Of a DNA stretch of 16,056 nt, positions 1 through 7,906 are shown one piece after another; position 1 is the first letter of the stretch; each line of letters starts with the position of its first letter. The translations under genes were made by a program, and so were the position numbers. Source of the stretch: Bog-756 sp035534835 (GTDB lineage Bacteria > Actinomycetota > Acidimicrobiia > Acidimicrobiales > RAAP-2). The stretch is from contig DATLRE010000110.1 in the NCBI GenBank assembly GCA_035534835.1, positions 1 to 16,056 on the forward strand, in the 5' to 3' direction. A model generated the notes under the pieces. That model had not been told where the DNA came from and did not search any database. It saw only the letters and a program-made list of their open reading frames with translations.

Positions 1-118
1 CGCGCGCCGCCTCCGGTACGCGGGTCGGGGCGTCGACCGCGGTCCGGTCGGCGGTGGGTGTCGGCGACGAGGGGGGCGATTCCGCCCCGGGCGTCTGCCC
101 GGTAGGTGCTTCTGACAT
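1..118 (-). CDS. N-terminus of a gene running off the left edge; possibly ribonuclease E/G
   Basis: An open frame starts at ATG 118-116 and continues without a stop to the window edge (39 codons visible). A purine-rich ribosome binding site (AGAAGGGA) precedes the ATG, and the gap to the DUF2344 stop is 21 nt, so it should be co-transcribed with the genes to its right. The visible residues are Pro/Ser/Thr/Ala-rich and low in complexity (begins MSEAPTGQTPGAESPP), which looks like a disordered N-terminal tail. The identity is an inference from gene order only: in many Gram-positive genomes a radical SAM/DUF2344 pair is followed by the Rne/Rng family ribonuclease and then rplU-rpmA. Nothing catalytic is visible. 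Confidence 0.6.
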   Translation of the reverse strand, partial: MSEAPTGQTPGAESPPSSPTPTADRTAVDAPTRVPEAAR

Positions 119-139
119 CGAATTCCCTTCTGAAACTGC

Positions 140-964
140 TCACGACACACGCTCCAGGGCGTGCACGGCGCGGTCTGCTCCGGCCGGGACGACCCGGCCG
201 AGGAGCGGCTCCTGACGGAGCCCGTCGCGCTCGATCCACTGTTGTGTCCTACAGGCCCGGTCGATGACCGGGATACTTCCGGGGTGGCCGTCGGTGGCCG
301 CCCCTTCGGGCGATGTGCCGGACGGACCGCCCGACACCGCGATCAGGCCGCGCACGAGTTCCACGGGACGCACCCCGCGCGGCTGGGTCGAGAGTTCGGC
401 GACGAGGCCGACGGTGCGCCCCGTCGGGTCCGCGGCACCGTCCGCCTGCGGATCGGCCAGGGCCAGGGCGAGCACGGACGGCCGGAGGTCGTCGACCTCC
501 TGGCGTCCCTTGCGCTCGCGGGTGATCGGGACCGTGTCGGCCGCCAGCAGGGCGTCCACGGCGAGCGCCAACTCGTACCGGGTGATGCCGGTCAACCGCA
601 TGGTCCACGAGCACGAGGTCACGATCTGCTGGAGCGACTCCTTCGAGCGCTCGATCTCCACCGCCTCCTCGACCTCGACGCCGGAGGGCAGGAGGCCGTC
701 GAGCAGCGCCGGCAGGGCGGCCACGTCTACGCCGGCCTCGTGCGCCCGAACCGGGTCCAGGGCCACGTCGAGGTACTCCGCCAACGACTCCGCACCCGTG
801 GGCAGGGCCAGGCCGAAGCTGAGCTGCGGCCGCGGGGAGAACCCCTCGGTGTAGGCGAGGGGGAGGCGCGCCCGACGCAGCGCCCGCTCCCACATGCGGG
901 CGATGTCGCGCTGGCTGGTGAAGCGGACCTTGCCGAGCTTGGCGAAGCGGAACCGGATGCGCAC
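140..964 (-). CDS. DUF2344 / TIGR03936-family radical SAM-linked protein
   Basis: The 274-aa product begins MRIRFRFAKLGKVRFTSQRD and carries the family hallmark YTEGFSPRPQLSFGLALP near residues 38-56. This matches the TIGR03936 (DUF2344) family, known as 'radical SAM-linked protein' because it is found beside, or fused to, the TIGR03960 radical SAM protein. Its biochemical role is not established. The GTG start at 964-962 is chosen because GGGAGGAA lies just upstream and the radical SAM stop (968-966) ends only 1 nt before it; the frame stays open further upstream, but that part lies inside the radical SAM gene. The tight spacing suggests stoichiometric co-translation. The last third (about residues 190-274) is less conserved-looking and Gly/Ala-rich. 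Confidence 0.88.
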   Translation of the reverse strand: MRIRFRFAKLGKVRFTSQRDIARMWERALRRARLPLAYTEGFSPRPQLSFGLALPTGAESLAEYLDVALDPVRAHEAGVDVAALPALLDGLLPSGVEVEEAVEIERSKESLQQIVTSCSWTMRLTGITRYELALAVDALLAADTVPITRERKGRQEVDDLRPSVLALALADPQADGAADPTGRTVGLVAELSTQPRGVRPVELVRGLIAVSGGPSGTSPEGAATDGHPGSIPVIDRACRTQQWIERDGLRQEPLLGRVVPAGADRAVHALERVS

Positions 965-965
965 G

Positions 966-2996
966 TCAGTTCCTCCCCTCGGTCGCCAGCGCCACGGCGC
1001 TCCCACCCGGTGGGACCACCGGGCCGGCGCCGGACGGCGCCGTGGACAGGAATCGTACCGGCACCTGGCCCCCCGCAGAGAGATCCTGTCCGGTGCCCTG
1101 GCTCCCCCCTGCCGGGGGGACGGCGGAGGCCACCACGTGCTCGACCCCGTAGCCCGTGCAGGCACCGCAGTCGTAGCAGGGGGTCCACCGGCAGTCGGGC
1201 AGGCCGTGCTCGGCCAGGGCGTCCTCCCAGTCCTGCCACAGGAAGTCGCGGTGCAGGCCGGCGGAGACGTGGTCCCAGGGCAGCACCTCGTGCTCGGTCC
1301 GGTGCCGGTAGACGGTGTCCTCGAGGCTCATCCCGTGGGCGGCCAGGGCGTCGGTCCACAGGTCCAGGTCGAAGTACTCCGACCACTCCTGGAACGTGCC
1401 GCCGTTGCGCCACACCTGCTCCACCACGGCACCCATGCGCCGGTCGCCCCGGCTCACGATCCCCTCGGCCGCCGTCGCCTTGGGATCGTGCCATCGGACG
1501 GTCAGCCCGCGTACCGGCCGGGCGGCGTCCCGAAGCAGGTGGACCTTGCGGGTGAGTTCCTCGATCGTGTTCTGTCCGAACCACTGGAACGGCGTCTGCA
1601 CCTTGGGGACGAAGCCGCCGACCGATGCGGTCACGGTGACCGATGAGTGGTACCGCTTGCCGATGGCAACGCACTGCTTGGCCAGGGCGACGATGCCGAG
1701 CGTGTCCTCGTCGGTCTCGGTGGGGAGGCCGATGAGGAAGTACAGCTTCACCCGCTTCCATCCCTGGCTGAAGGCGGCGTCGACGGCCGCGTAGAGATCT
1801 TCCTCGCGGATGAGCTTGTTGATGACCTGACGCATCCGCCACGTCCCGCCCTCGGGGGCGAAGGTCAGGCCGGTCCGCCGCACCCGCTGGATCTGGGCCG
1901 CCGTCCCCACCGTAAAGGCGTCGACCCGCAGGCTGGGCAGGCTGACGGACACCTGGCCGGAGCACGACGGGTCGTCGATGATCCCGGTGACGGTCTCCTC
2001 GATGCCCGAGTAGTCGGCGCTCGACAGCGACGTCAGGGCCACCTCGTCGTAGCCGGTGCGCTCGAGCCCCGAACGGACCATGGTCCGGACCTGGTCGGCG
2101 GGCCGCTCCCGGACCGGGCGGGTGATCATGCCCGCCTGGCAGAACCGGCAGCCCCGGGTGCAGCCCCGGAAGAGCTCGACGTTCAGCCGGTCGTGGACCA
2201 CCTCGATCAGCGGAACCAATTGGCGGCGGGGGTAGGGCCAGTCGCCGAGGTCCGTGATCGTCCGCTTCTCGATCCGGGCCGGGGTGTCGGGGAACCGGGG
2301 CGCGATACCGGCCAGGGTGCCGGTGGCCTCGTCGTAGGAGACGTCGTAGCAGGAGGGCACGTACACGCCCGGGACGCGGGACAGCGCCCGCAGCATCGCC
2401 TCGCGGTCGCAGTCGGCGCCCGGTGCGCCACGGGCCGCCCCGGTGCGGAAGGCGGAGAGGACCTCGTTGATCTCGCCGACGACCTCCTCGCCGTCGCCCA
2501 GGACGAAACAGTCGACGAAGTCGGCGAGCGGTTCGGGGTTGAAGACGCAGTGCCCACCGGCCATCACCACCGGGTGTTCCGCCGTGCGGTCGGCGGCCCG
2601 CACGGGCACCCCGGCCAGGTCGATCAGGTTGAGGACGTTGGTGTAGACGAGCTCCGCCGACAGGTTGAAGGCGAGCACGTCGAACCCGGCGGCCGGGTGG
2701 TGGCCCTCGACGGAGAACAGCGGCAGCCCGGCAGCCCGCATGGCAGCCTCCATGTCCACCCAGGGGGCATAGGACCGCTCCGCCGCAGCGTCGTCGCGCT
2801 CGTTGAGGATCTCGTAGAGGATCTGGAGGCCCTGGTTGGGCAGGCCGACCTCGTAGGTGTCGGGGTACACCAGCAGCCACGACACCGTGTTCGGGCCGTG
2901 CTCGGCCTCCTGTGCGCCGAGTTCGCCCCCGATGTAGCGGGCCGGCTTCGTGACGTGGGCGAGGAGCGGCTCGATCCGTGGCCAGAGGGACTCCAT
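966..2996 (-). CDS. TIGR03960-family radical SAM protein with B12-binding-like N-terminus
   Basis: A 676-aa protein. Residues about 35-180 resemble a cobalamin-binding-like Rossmann domain (VSWLLVYPDTYEVGLPNQGL, then GGHCVFNPEP). The radical SAM core follows, with the [4Fe-4S] motif C279-x3-C283-x2-C286 (GCTRGCRFC) and later FAPEGGTWRMR and YFLIGLPTETDED. A second cysteine cluster lies at C602, C607, C610 and C613 and could hold an auxiliary metal or FeS site. The architecture matches TIGR03960; the substrate is unknown. The start ATG 2996-2994 has GGAGGGGGAC directly before it; an in-frame ATG 12 nt upstream (3008) has a poorer site. The gene sits 127 nt after mrdA and 1 nt before its DUF2344 partner. 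The final ~50 residues are Gly/Pro-rich and probably disordered. Confidence 0.9.
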   Translation of the reverse strand: MESLWPRIEPLLAHVTKPARYIGGELGAQEAEHGPNTVSWLLVYPDTYEVGLPNQGLQILYEILNERDDAAAERSYAPWVDMEAAMRAAGLPLFSVEGHHPAAGFDVLAFNLSAELVYTNVLNLIDLAGVPVRAADRTAEHPVVMAGGHCVFNPEPLADFVDCFVLGDGEEVVGEINEVLSAFRTGAARGAPGADCDREAMLRALSRVPGVYVPSCYDVSYDEATGTLAGIAPRFPDTPARIEKRTITDLGDWPYPRRQLVPLIEVVHDRLNVELFRGCTRGCRFCQAGMITRPVRERPADQVRTMVRSGLERTGYDEVALTSLSSADYSGIEETVTGIIDDPSCSGQVSVSLPSLRVDAFTVGTAAQIQRVRRTGLTFAPEGGTWRMRQVINKLIREEDLYAAVDAAFSQGWKRVKLYFLIGLPTETDEDTLGIVALAKQCVAIGKRYHSSVTVTASVGGFVPKVQTPFQWFGQNTIEELTRKVHLLRDAARPVRGLTVRWHDPKATAAEGIVSRGDRRMGAVVEQVWRNGGTFQEWSEYFDLDLWTDALAAHGMSLEDTVYRHRTEHEVLPWDHVSAGLHRDFLWQDWEDALAEHGLPDCRWTPCYDCGACTGYGVEHVVASAVPPAGGSQGTGQDLSAGGQVPVRFLSTAPSGAGPVVPPGGSAVALATEGRN

Positions 2997-3020
2997 GTCC
3001 CCCTCCATCCTAGGGGCACC

Positions 3021-3047
3021 CCGGAGACCCTCCGGACCGGGCGGTCC
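3021..3047. terminator. Two adjacent GC-rich hairpins between mrdA and the radical SAM gene
   Basis: Two perfect inverted repeats abut each other: ccggag/ctccgg (3021-3026 and 3030-3035, 3-nt loop) and ggaccg/cggtcc (3034-3039 and 3042-3047, 2-nt gap). They lie in the 127-nt gap after the mrdA stop and just before the radical SAM start. No T-tract follows on either strand. They could form a transcript end, a processing site, or nothing in particular in such GC-rich DNA. Confidence 0.25.
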
Positions 3048-3123
3048 CTTCGACCCCCGGGGCACGACCCGACGGGGCCGGCGGGGATTCCACAGGGTGC
3101 GTCCCGTGGTCGCCCCGACCGGT

Positions 3124-5349
3124 TCAGCCCGGCAGGGTCGTCGTGGTCGTCGTGGGCGTCGTGGTCGGGGTCCCCGCCCCCGTCGCGGGGGTCGTGGACG
3201 TGGTCGTGGAGGTGGGTGGCGCGACCGGGGTGGTGCTCTGGGTGGCGGAGGCCGGCGGGGGGATGGCCGCGGGGGCGATCGGGTGGGTGGCCAGGTAGGA
3301 GAAGATCTGGCTGACGACGGGTGCCGCGGCCGTGGCGCCGTAGCCGGCCTGGTCGATCACGCAGACCACGACGTACTGGGGATCGGCGGTGGGGCCCCAG
3401 GCCACGAACCAGGCCGTCGGCTCCTTGCCGGCCACGGTGTCGGCCGTTCCGGTCTTGCCGGCCAGGCCTCCCGGGAACGTCGCCAGCCCGGGGATCCCGT
3501 AGGCCGTGCCGTGCGGATTGGTGATCACGCCCTCGAACCCGCTGAGCATGGACTGGCGATCCTGGGGCGAGAGGGTCACGTGGCCGGCCACCTGGGGCGT
3601 GAATCGGGTGACCACCTTGCCCGAGGGTGAGACCACGGCGGCCGCCACCTGCGGGACGTAGCGGGTCCCCCCGTTGGCGAAGGTCGCATAGGCCACCGCC
3701 TGCTCGATGGGGGTGATCACCGTCGCCCCCTGCCCGAAGGCCATCTCCATGGCGTCGCCCGTGTACCACGTGGTGGTGGGGAATCCGGTGGGGCTGATGG
3801 CGTGCAGCTTCAGCCGCTCGGCCTGGCTGTCGACCCGACCCTTGATCTCGCCGGGCAGGTCGATGCCGGTCAGCTGGCCGAGGCTGTACTGACCGGCGAC
3901 GTCCTGGATGGGGGTCTGTCCGTAGGTCGCGCGCTGGACGTAGAACTGGGCCCCCAGGTTGTAGAAGAAGTCGTCGTCGGACGCCGTGAGCGCGGTCGAC
4001 ATGTCGATGTAGCCGAGGGCCCCGTCGCCCGGGGCGTTGTGGAGGGTGCACGTGGTGCTCTGGTACTGACACCCCGGGGCGGTGTAGGTGCCGGTGTCGT
4101 GGAACAGCTGGCTCGGGGTCCACAGGCCGGCCTGGAGCGCGGCGGTTGCGGTGTTCAGCTTGAAGGTCGAGCCCGGGGTGTAGACGCCGTCGATGGCCCG
4201 ATTCAGCAGGGGCGCGGTGGCCGGGTCCGACAGGGTGGCGTACTGCGACTGGGTGATCCCCCCGACCCACACCGACGGGTTGTAGCTCGGGTACGACGAC
4301 ATGGCGTAGACGGCGCCGGACTGGGGGTTCATGACCACGACGGCGCCGCCCGATGCGGCCGGGTAGCAGCCGGTGTTGTTGTTGCAGGCCTTGTCGAACG
4401 TCTTGTGCAGGCTCAGGACCTGGGAGGCCAGGGCGTTGTCGGCCACCTGCTGGAGGTTGGTGTCGAGGTTCGTCACGACGTCGTTGCCGGGCGTCGGCGG
4501 GGTCGACTTGATGACGCCGGCAACCTGCCCCGTCGGGTCGACCTCGAGTTCCTGGCGGCCCGGCACCCCGTGGAGCTGGGTCTCGTACTGGTACTCGAGG
4601 CCGGCCTGGCCGAAGGCGTCCCCGGCCTGGTACCCCTGGGACGCCCGGGACTTGAGCTCGGCCGCATTGATGGTCCCGACGTAGCCGAGCGCCTGGGCCG
4701 CCGGGTAGGTCCCCTGGGCCGGCCCGGGCAACTCGGTCTGGGGGTAGTCGCGCTGGGTCGTCTGCTGGGACGCCACGCCGGGGAACTCGGCCTGGTGCTC
4801 CTTGATGTAGATGACGTCGGCCAGCGGGGCGTCGGCCAGGATGGGGACGGGCTTGTACAGGCTGTACTGCTGGTTGGCGATGGCCGCCTGGACCTGCTGG
4901 GGAGTCTCCCCCACCACCGCCGCCAGGCGGCCGATGACCGTCGGGTCCTGCTGGGCCGCCACCCGGGACAGGGTGATCTCCTCGGTGACCTTGTTGTCGG
5001 CCAGCGGGTTGCCGTTGCGGTCGAGGATGAGCCCCCGGGTGGGGGTCACCGGTACGGTACGGATCTGGTTGGCCACGACGGCCTGGGCGGCGGCCGGAGC
5101 CTGGAGGACCTGGAGCGCCCACAGCCGCAGGCCGAGGACGGCGAACAGCCCGACCACGGCGACCCCGACGATGCGCAGCCGCAGCCCGGGACGGGCCTCG
5201 GTGGTGTCGGGCGCGTCGAGGAGCGACTCGACCGAGAACCGGCTCTGGCGCATGCGCGGTTGACGGGCCTTGGTGCGCACCGGCTTGCTCCCGGTGGTCG
5301 CCTGGAAGATGCGCTTCTCGCCGAAGGGATGGCGCAGGGATCGGCTCAC
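3124..5349 (-). CDS. mrdA: Penicillin-binding protein 2 (peptidoglycan transpeptidase of the elongasome)
   Basis: A 741-aa class B PBP that cross-links peptidoglycan during lateral wall growth with MreBCD and RodA. A basic cytoplasmic tail (1-55) precedes one membrane segment (about 58-80), then the PBP dimerisation region (TRGLILDRNGNPLADN, 104-119) and the transpeptidase domain. Catalytic motifs are S394-TFK397, the second motif S457-D458-D459 (SxD, as in other PBP2 proteins) and K632-TGT635. The C-terminus (about 695-741) is a Pro/Ser/Thr tail ending in runs of Thr. Two cysteine pairs (C322/C328 and C427/C434) lie in the extracellular part and could be disulphides. The GTG start 5349-5347 is the most upstream possible (an in-frame TAG precedes it by one codon) and lies 8 nt after a GATACT -10 box; an internal ATG at 5253 is the alternative. 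The gene follows mreD by 130 nt. Confidence 0.93.
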   Translation of the reverse strand: MSRSLRHPFGEKRIFQATTGSKPVRTKARQPRMRQSRFSVESLLDAPDTTEARPGLRLRIVGVAVVGLFAVLGLRLWALQVLQAPAAAQAVVANQIRTVPVTPTRGLILDRNGNPLADNKVTEEITLSRVAAQQDPTVIGRLAAVVGETPQQVQAAIANQQYSLYKPVPILADAPLADVIYIKEHQAEFPGVASQQTTQRDYPQTELPGPAQGTYPAAQALGYVGTINAAELKSRASQGYQAGDAFGQAGLEYQYETQLHGVPGRQELEVDPTGQVAGVIKSTPPTPGNDVVTNLDTNLQQVADNALASQVLSLHKTFDKACNNNTGCYPAASGGAVVVMNPQSGAVYAMSSYPSYNPSVWVGGITQSQYATLSDPATAPLLNRAIDGVYTPGSTFKLNTATAALQAGLWTPSQLFHDTGTYTAPGCQYQSTTCTLHNAPGDGALGYIDMSTALTASDDDFFYNLGAQFYVQRATYGQTPIQDVAGQYSLGQLTGIDLPGEIKGRVDSQAERLKLHAISPTGFPTTTWYTGDAMEMAFGQGATVITPIEQAVAYATFANGGTRYVPQVAAAVVSPSGKVVTRFTPQVAGHVTLSPQDRQSMLSGFEGVITNPHGTAYGIPGLATFPGGLAGKTGTADTVAGKEPTAWFVAWGPTADPQYVVVCVIDQAGYGATAAAPVVSQIFSYLATHPIAPAAIPPPASATQSTTPVAPPTSTTTSTTPATGAGTPTTTPTTTTTTLPG

Positions 5350-5357
5350 GGGCTACC

Positions 5358-5363
5358 AGTATC
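5358..5363 (-). promoter_or_regulatory. -10 box for a probable leaderless mrdA transcript
   Basis: GATACT on the minus strand, 8 nt before the mrdA GTG. There is no good Shine-Dalgarno sequence and no clear -35. The spacing would put the transcript start at or near the GTG. This suggests mrdA can be transcribed separately from mreBCD. Confidence 0.45.
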
Positions 5364-5479
5364 CCAAGTCGGCCCGGCCTCCGGTACGCGGGACGGTCCC
5401 GACGCCCCCGCCGCGGCCCGGTGGGCCGGCCCAGGGTCCGGGGCGAGCGCGGGGTCCGGAGCGGCGCCCACCCGTCGTC

Positions 5480-6016
5480 TCATCGTGCGGCACCCACCCC
5501 GACGTCGGAGGTGGGCATCCCCTCGGTCGACGACTGGGTCATCCCCCACGACATCACCCGCATGGCCGGCAGGGCCAGTACGGCGTTGGTCACCGACACC
5601 ACCACCACGATGCGAGCCAGGGCGACATGGAGCATCTGGGGCTGGCCGAGCACGGACCCGAGGGCCCCGTAGGTGACCTCGTAGAGGGCGCTGCCCCCCA
5701 GGGCGGCCACCGGGGCCAGCCACCACGCCGTGCGGTCGAGGGCGATCGTGGCGAGCCCCACGGCAAACCCGAGCAGGCACCCGACCAGGGCCGACAGTCC
5801 GAACGGGGTGGGGAGGAAGAGGTCGGCCACGAGTCCCGTGCCGAACCCGATGGTCGCCCCACGGGAAGGGCCCCCGATGATCCCGGCGACGATCGGGAGC
5901 AACACCATGATGTCGGGGTGGACCCCGCCGATGCGGAGGTCGAGCATGACCGTCTCCTGGACGACCACGAACCCGAGGACGACCAGGGTCAGGCGGGCCG
6001 CGTCCCGGGGTGTCAC
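5480..6016 (-). CDS. mreD: Rod shape-determining protein MreD
   Basis: A 178-aa integral membrane protein with about five hydrophobic segments (near residues 9-24, 36-49, 55-66, 75-93 and 133-150). It has the MreD-type motif FGTGLVADLFLPTPFGLSAL at 58-77. It is a membrane component of the elongasome that works with MreC. The GTG at 6016-6014 is preferred because it overlaps the mreC TGA as GTGA and has a G-rich stretch upstream; an in-frame GTG at 6031 would add five residues and overlap mreC by 19 nt without a ribosome binding site. The overlap points to translational coupling with mreC. The C-terminal ~20 residues are hydrophilic. Confidence 0.88.
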   Translation of the reverse strand: MTPRDAARLTLVVLGFVVVQETVMLDLRIGGVHPDIMVLLPIVAGIIGGPSRGATIGFGTGLVADLFLPTPFGLSALVGCLLGFAVGLATIALDRTAWWLAPVAALGGSALYEVTYGALGSVLGQPQMLHVALARIVVVVSVTNAVLALPAMRVMSWGMTQSSTEGMPTSDVGVGAAR

Positions 6017-6846
6017 GCGCTCGGCCCCCACAGCACGACGGTCACGTAGCGGAGGTGGGCGAGGTCGGCCAGCGGTTGGAGGGTCACCGACTCCTGGGAG
6101 GCGGAGCTCCCGGTGTGGGCCGCCGTCACCCGAGCCACGGGGATCCCGGGCGGGAACAGGGCGCCGGCCAGGCCGCTGGTGGAGAAGACCTCACCGCTGG
6201 TGAGCGGCGTGTTCGAGGGCACCAGGTCGGCGCTCAGCGGCTTGCCGCTTCCGGTGCCGTTGAGCACGGCCAGCGAACCCGGCGGCGGCCCGTAGACGGT
6301 GCCGACGGCGGACTGCCCGTCCGTGATCAGCCGGACCGTCGCCGTGTGGTGGCTGACGGCCACGACCTGGCCGACCAGGCCGCCGAGACCGACGACCGGC
6401 ATGTCGAGCTGGATCCCGTCGGCGCGCCCGACGTCGATGTCGATGGTGGCGGCGAAGTCGCTGGTGCCGAAGTCGGTCACCTCGGCCGGCACACTCTGCA
6501 GGTTGTTCAGGTAGGGCAGCTTCAGCAGGGCCGAGAGCTGGCTCAGCGCCTCGGCCTGCTGCGCCGCCGCCGCCTGCTCCAGCTTGAGCTGGGCGATCTC
6601 GGCCTGCAGCTTCTGGTTCTGCTCCCGCACCGCGCCGTAGTGCACCGATCCGGCCAGGAAGCTCCCGATCGGCTCGATGACGGCGTTCACGCCGGACCGG
6701 ATCGGGGCGAAGGCGTCGGACGCAGCCGACCGCGCGCCCGAGGTCACGACGTGGAGCCCACCACGGGCGTCGAGCGTGATGAGGGTAATCGCGGCGAGGA
6801 CCAGGATCAGCAGCGTCGTCCGAGGGCGGCGGGAGCGCCGCGGCAT
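6013..6846 (-). CDS. mreC: Rod shape-determining protein MreC
   Basis: A 277-aa bitopic protein: a basic N-terminus (MPRRSRRPR), one membrane segment (about 10-26), and an extracytoplasmic coiled coil (about 72-108, rich in Gln/Ala/Glu/Leu). The beta-domain region follows, containing VVGLGGLVGQVVAVSHHTATV and RLITDGQSAVGTV, typical of MreC. It links MreB filaments to PBP2 and RodA. The ATG at 6846-6844 is chosen because TACTCT lies 7 nt upstream; a GTG two codons earlier (6852) is an equally possible start. It begins 28 nt after the mreB stop and overlaps mreD by 4 nt. Length and layout are ordinary for the family. Confidence 0.92.
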   Translation of the reverse strand: MPRRSRRPRTTLLILVLAAITLITLDARGGLHVVTSGARSAASDAFAPIRSGVNAVIEPIGSFLAGSVHYGAVREQNQKLQAEIAQLKLEQAAAAQQAEALSQLSALLKLPYLNNLQSVPAEVTDFGTSDFAATIDIDVGRADGIQLDMPVVGLGGLVGQVVAVSHHTATVRLITDGQSAVGTVYGPPPGSLAVLNGTGSGKPLSADLVPSNTPLTSGEVFSTSGLAGALFPPGIPVARVTAAHTGSSASQESVTLQPLADLAHLRYVTVVLWGPSA

Positions 6847-6853
6847 CGCCACG

Positions 6854-6859
6854 AGAGTA
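6854..6859 (-). promoter_or_regulatory. -10-like box (TACTCT) 7 nt before the mreC ATG
   Basis: TACTCT fits the actinobacterial TAnnnT -10 pattern and sits 7 nt upstream of ATG 6846, the distance expected for a leaderless start. There is no recognisable -35. It lies in the 28-nt mreB-mreC gap, so it would be an internal operon promoter. Confidence 0.35.
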
Positions 6860-6874
6860 CGGCCGCCCCGGCGG

Positions 6875-7906
6875 TCAGCGGGCCGACGAGGTGATGAGGA
6901 CCTGCTTGAGGGCCTCGAATTCCTCCAGGCACTGTCCGCTGCCGATGGCCACGCAGTTCAGCGGGTCGCGGGCCACCACGATGGGCATGCCCGTCTCCTG
7001 GGTGAGCCGGCTCTCGAGGCCGTGCAGCAGTGCCCCGCCGCCGGTGAGCACGATGCCCTGCTCCATGATGTCGGCGGCCAGCTCGGGCGGGGTCCGGTCG
7101 AGCGTGACCTTGACGGCGTCGACGATGGCCGAGACGGGCTCGTCGATGGCCTGACGGATCTCCTGGGTCGAGATGACGACGGTCTTCGGCAGGCCGGTCA
7201 CGAGGTCGCGGCCGCGGATCTCGGCGTGGAGCTCCTCCTCGAGTTCGTAGGCGGAGCCGAGGGCGATCTTGATCTCCTCCGCCGTGCGCTCGCCCAGTGC
7301 CAGGCTGTACTCCTTCTTGACGAACGAGACGATGGCCTCGTCGAGTTCGTCCCCACCGATCCGGATGGACTGGCTCGTCACGATGCCGCCCAGGGAGATG
7401 ACCGCCACCTCGGTGGTGCCACCGCCGATGTCGACGACCATGTTCCCCGTCGGCTCGTGCACCGGCAGGCCGGCGCCGATGGCCGCGGCCATGGGCTCCT
7501 CGATGATGTACGCCTTGCGGGCCCCCGCGTACTCTGCGGCCTCCATCACGGCCCGCTGCTCGACGCCGGTGATCCCCGACGGGACGCAGATGACCATGCG
7601 GGGCTTGGCGAACCGCCGCTGGTGCACCCGGTGGATGAAGTAGCGGAGCATCTTCTCGCAGATCTCGAAGTCGGCGATGACGCCGTCCTTCAGCGGACGG
7701 ATGGCCTGGATGTGGCTGGGGGTCCGGCCGATCATGCGCTTGGCCTCGGCACCCACGGCCAGGGGCCGGCCGTCCTTGGTGTTGACCGCCACCACCGACG
7801 GCTCGTTCAGCACGATGCCGCGGCCGCGGACGTACACCAGGGTGTTCGCGGTACCGAGGTCCACGGCCATGTCGCGTCCCAGGAGGGAGAAACTGTTGTC
7901 GCGCAT
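6875..7906 (-). CDS. mreB: Actin-like rod shape-determining protein MreB
   Basis: A 343-aa bacterial actin that polymerises at the membrane and guides the cell-wall elongation machinery. The N-terminus (RDNSFSLLGRD) resembles the membrane-binding region. Nucleotide-binding motifs are complete: phosphate-1 DLGTANT (16-22), the catalytic acidic region EEPMAAAIG (136-144), phosphate-2 DIGGGTTEV (159-167) and the adenosine motif LTGGGALLHG (287-296). The ATG at 7906-7904 gives the usual family start; the frame is open 45 codons further upstream, but that part does not resemble MreB. AGAGGAG lies about 10 nt upstream. The start codon overlaps the stop of a 32-codon leader ORF (TGATG). mreC follows after 28 nt. 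Confidence 0.96.
   Translation of the reverse strand: MRDNSFSLLGRDMAVDLGTANTLVYVRGRGIVLNEPSVVAVNTKDGRPLAVGAEAKRMIGRTPSHIQAIRPLKDGVIADFEICEKMLRYFIHRVHQRRFAKPRMVICVPSGITGVEQRAVMEAAEYAGARKAYIIEEPMAAAIGAGLPVHEPTGNMVVDIGGGTTEVAVISLGGIVTSQSIRIGGDELDEAIVSFVKKEYSLALGERTAEEIKIALGSAYELEEELHAEIRGRDLVTGLPKTVVISTQEIRQAIDEPVSAIVDAVKVTLDRTPPELAADIMEQGIVLTGGGALLHGLESRLTQETGMPIVVARDPLNCVAIGSGQCLEEFEALKQVLITSSAR

Noticed and set aside
161..1555. Long plus-strand open frame (464 codons) opposite the DUF2344 and radical SAM genes
   Set aside because: It lies antisense to two genes with clear family signatures, and its translation is Arg/Gly/Pro-rich without recognisable motifs. Such frames are an expected by-product of high GC.
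727..2880. 717-codon minus-strand frame inside the radical SAM gene
   Set aside because: It is a shifted reading of the radical SAM coding sequence without motifs; the real frame carries the CxxxCxxC cluster.
3126..3190. Repetitive gtcgtcgtgg-like stretch considered as a tandem repeat or frameshift in mrdA
   Set aside because: It simply encodes the Thr-rich C-terminal tail in frame to a normal stop; Thr/Ser/Pro tails are common on exported proteins of this kind of organism.
1647..3314. Plus-strand open frame of 555 codons
   Set aside because: It is antisense to the radical SAM gene, with a composition typical of a shadow frame (many Gly, Arg, Asp, Val, His) and no domain.
2624..5122. 832-codon minus-strand frame spanning mrdA and part of the radical SAM gene
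   Set aside because: It is in a different frame from both real genes and reads as Arg/Pro/Gly/His-rich shadow sequence.
3802..5676. Plus-strand open frame of 624 codons
   Set aside because: It covers the reverse complement of mrdA, whose catalytic motifs are intact; the plus-strand product has no motif.
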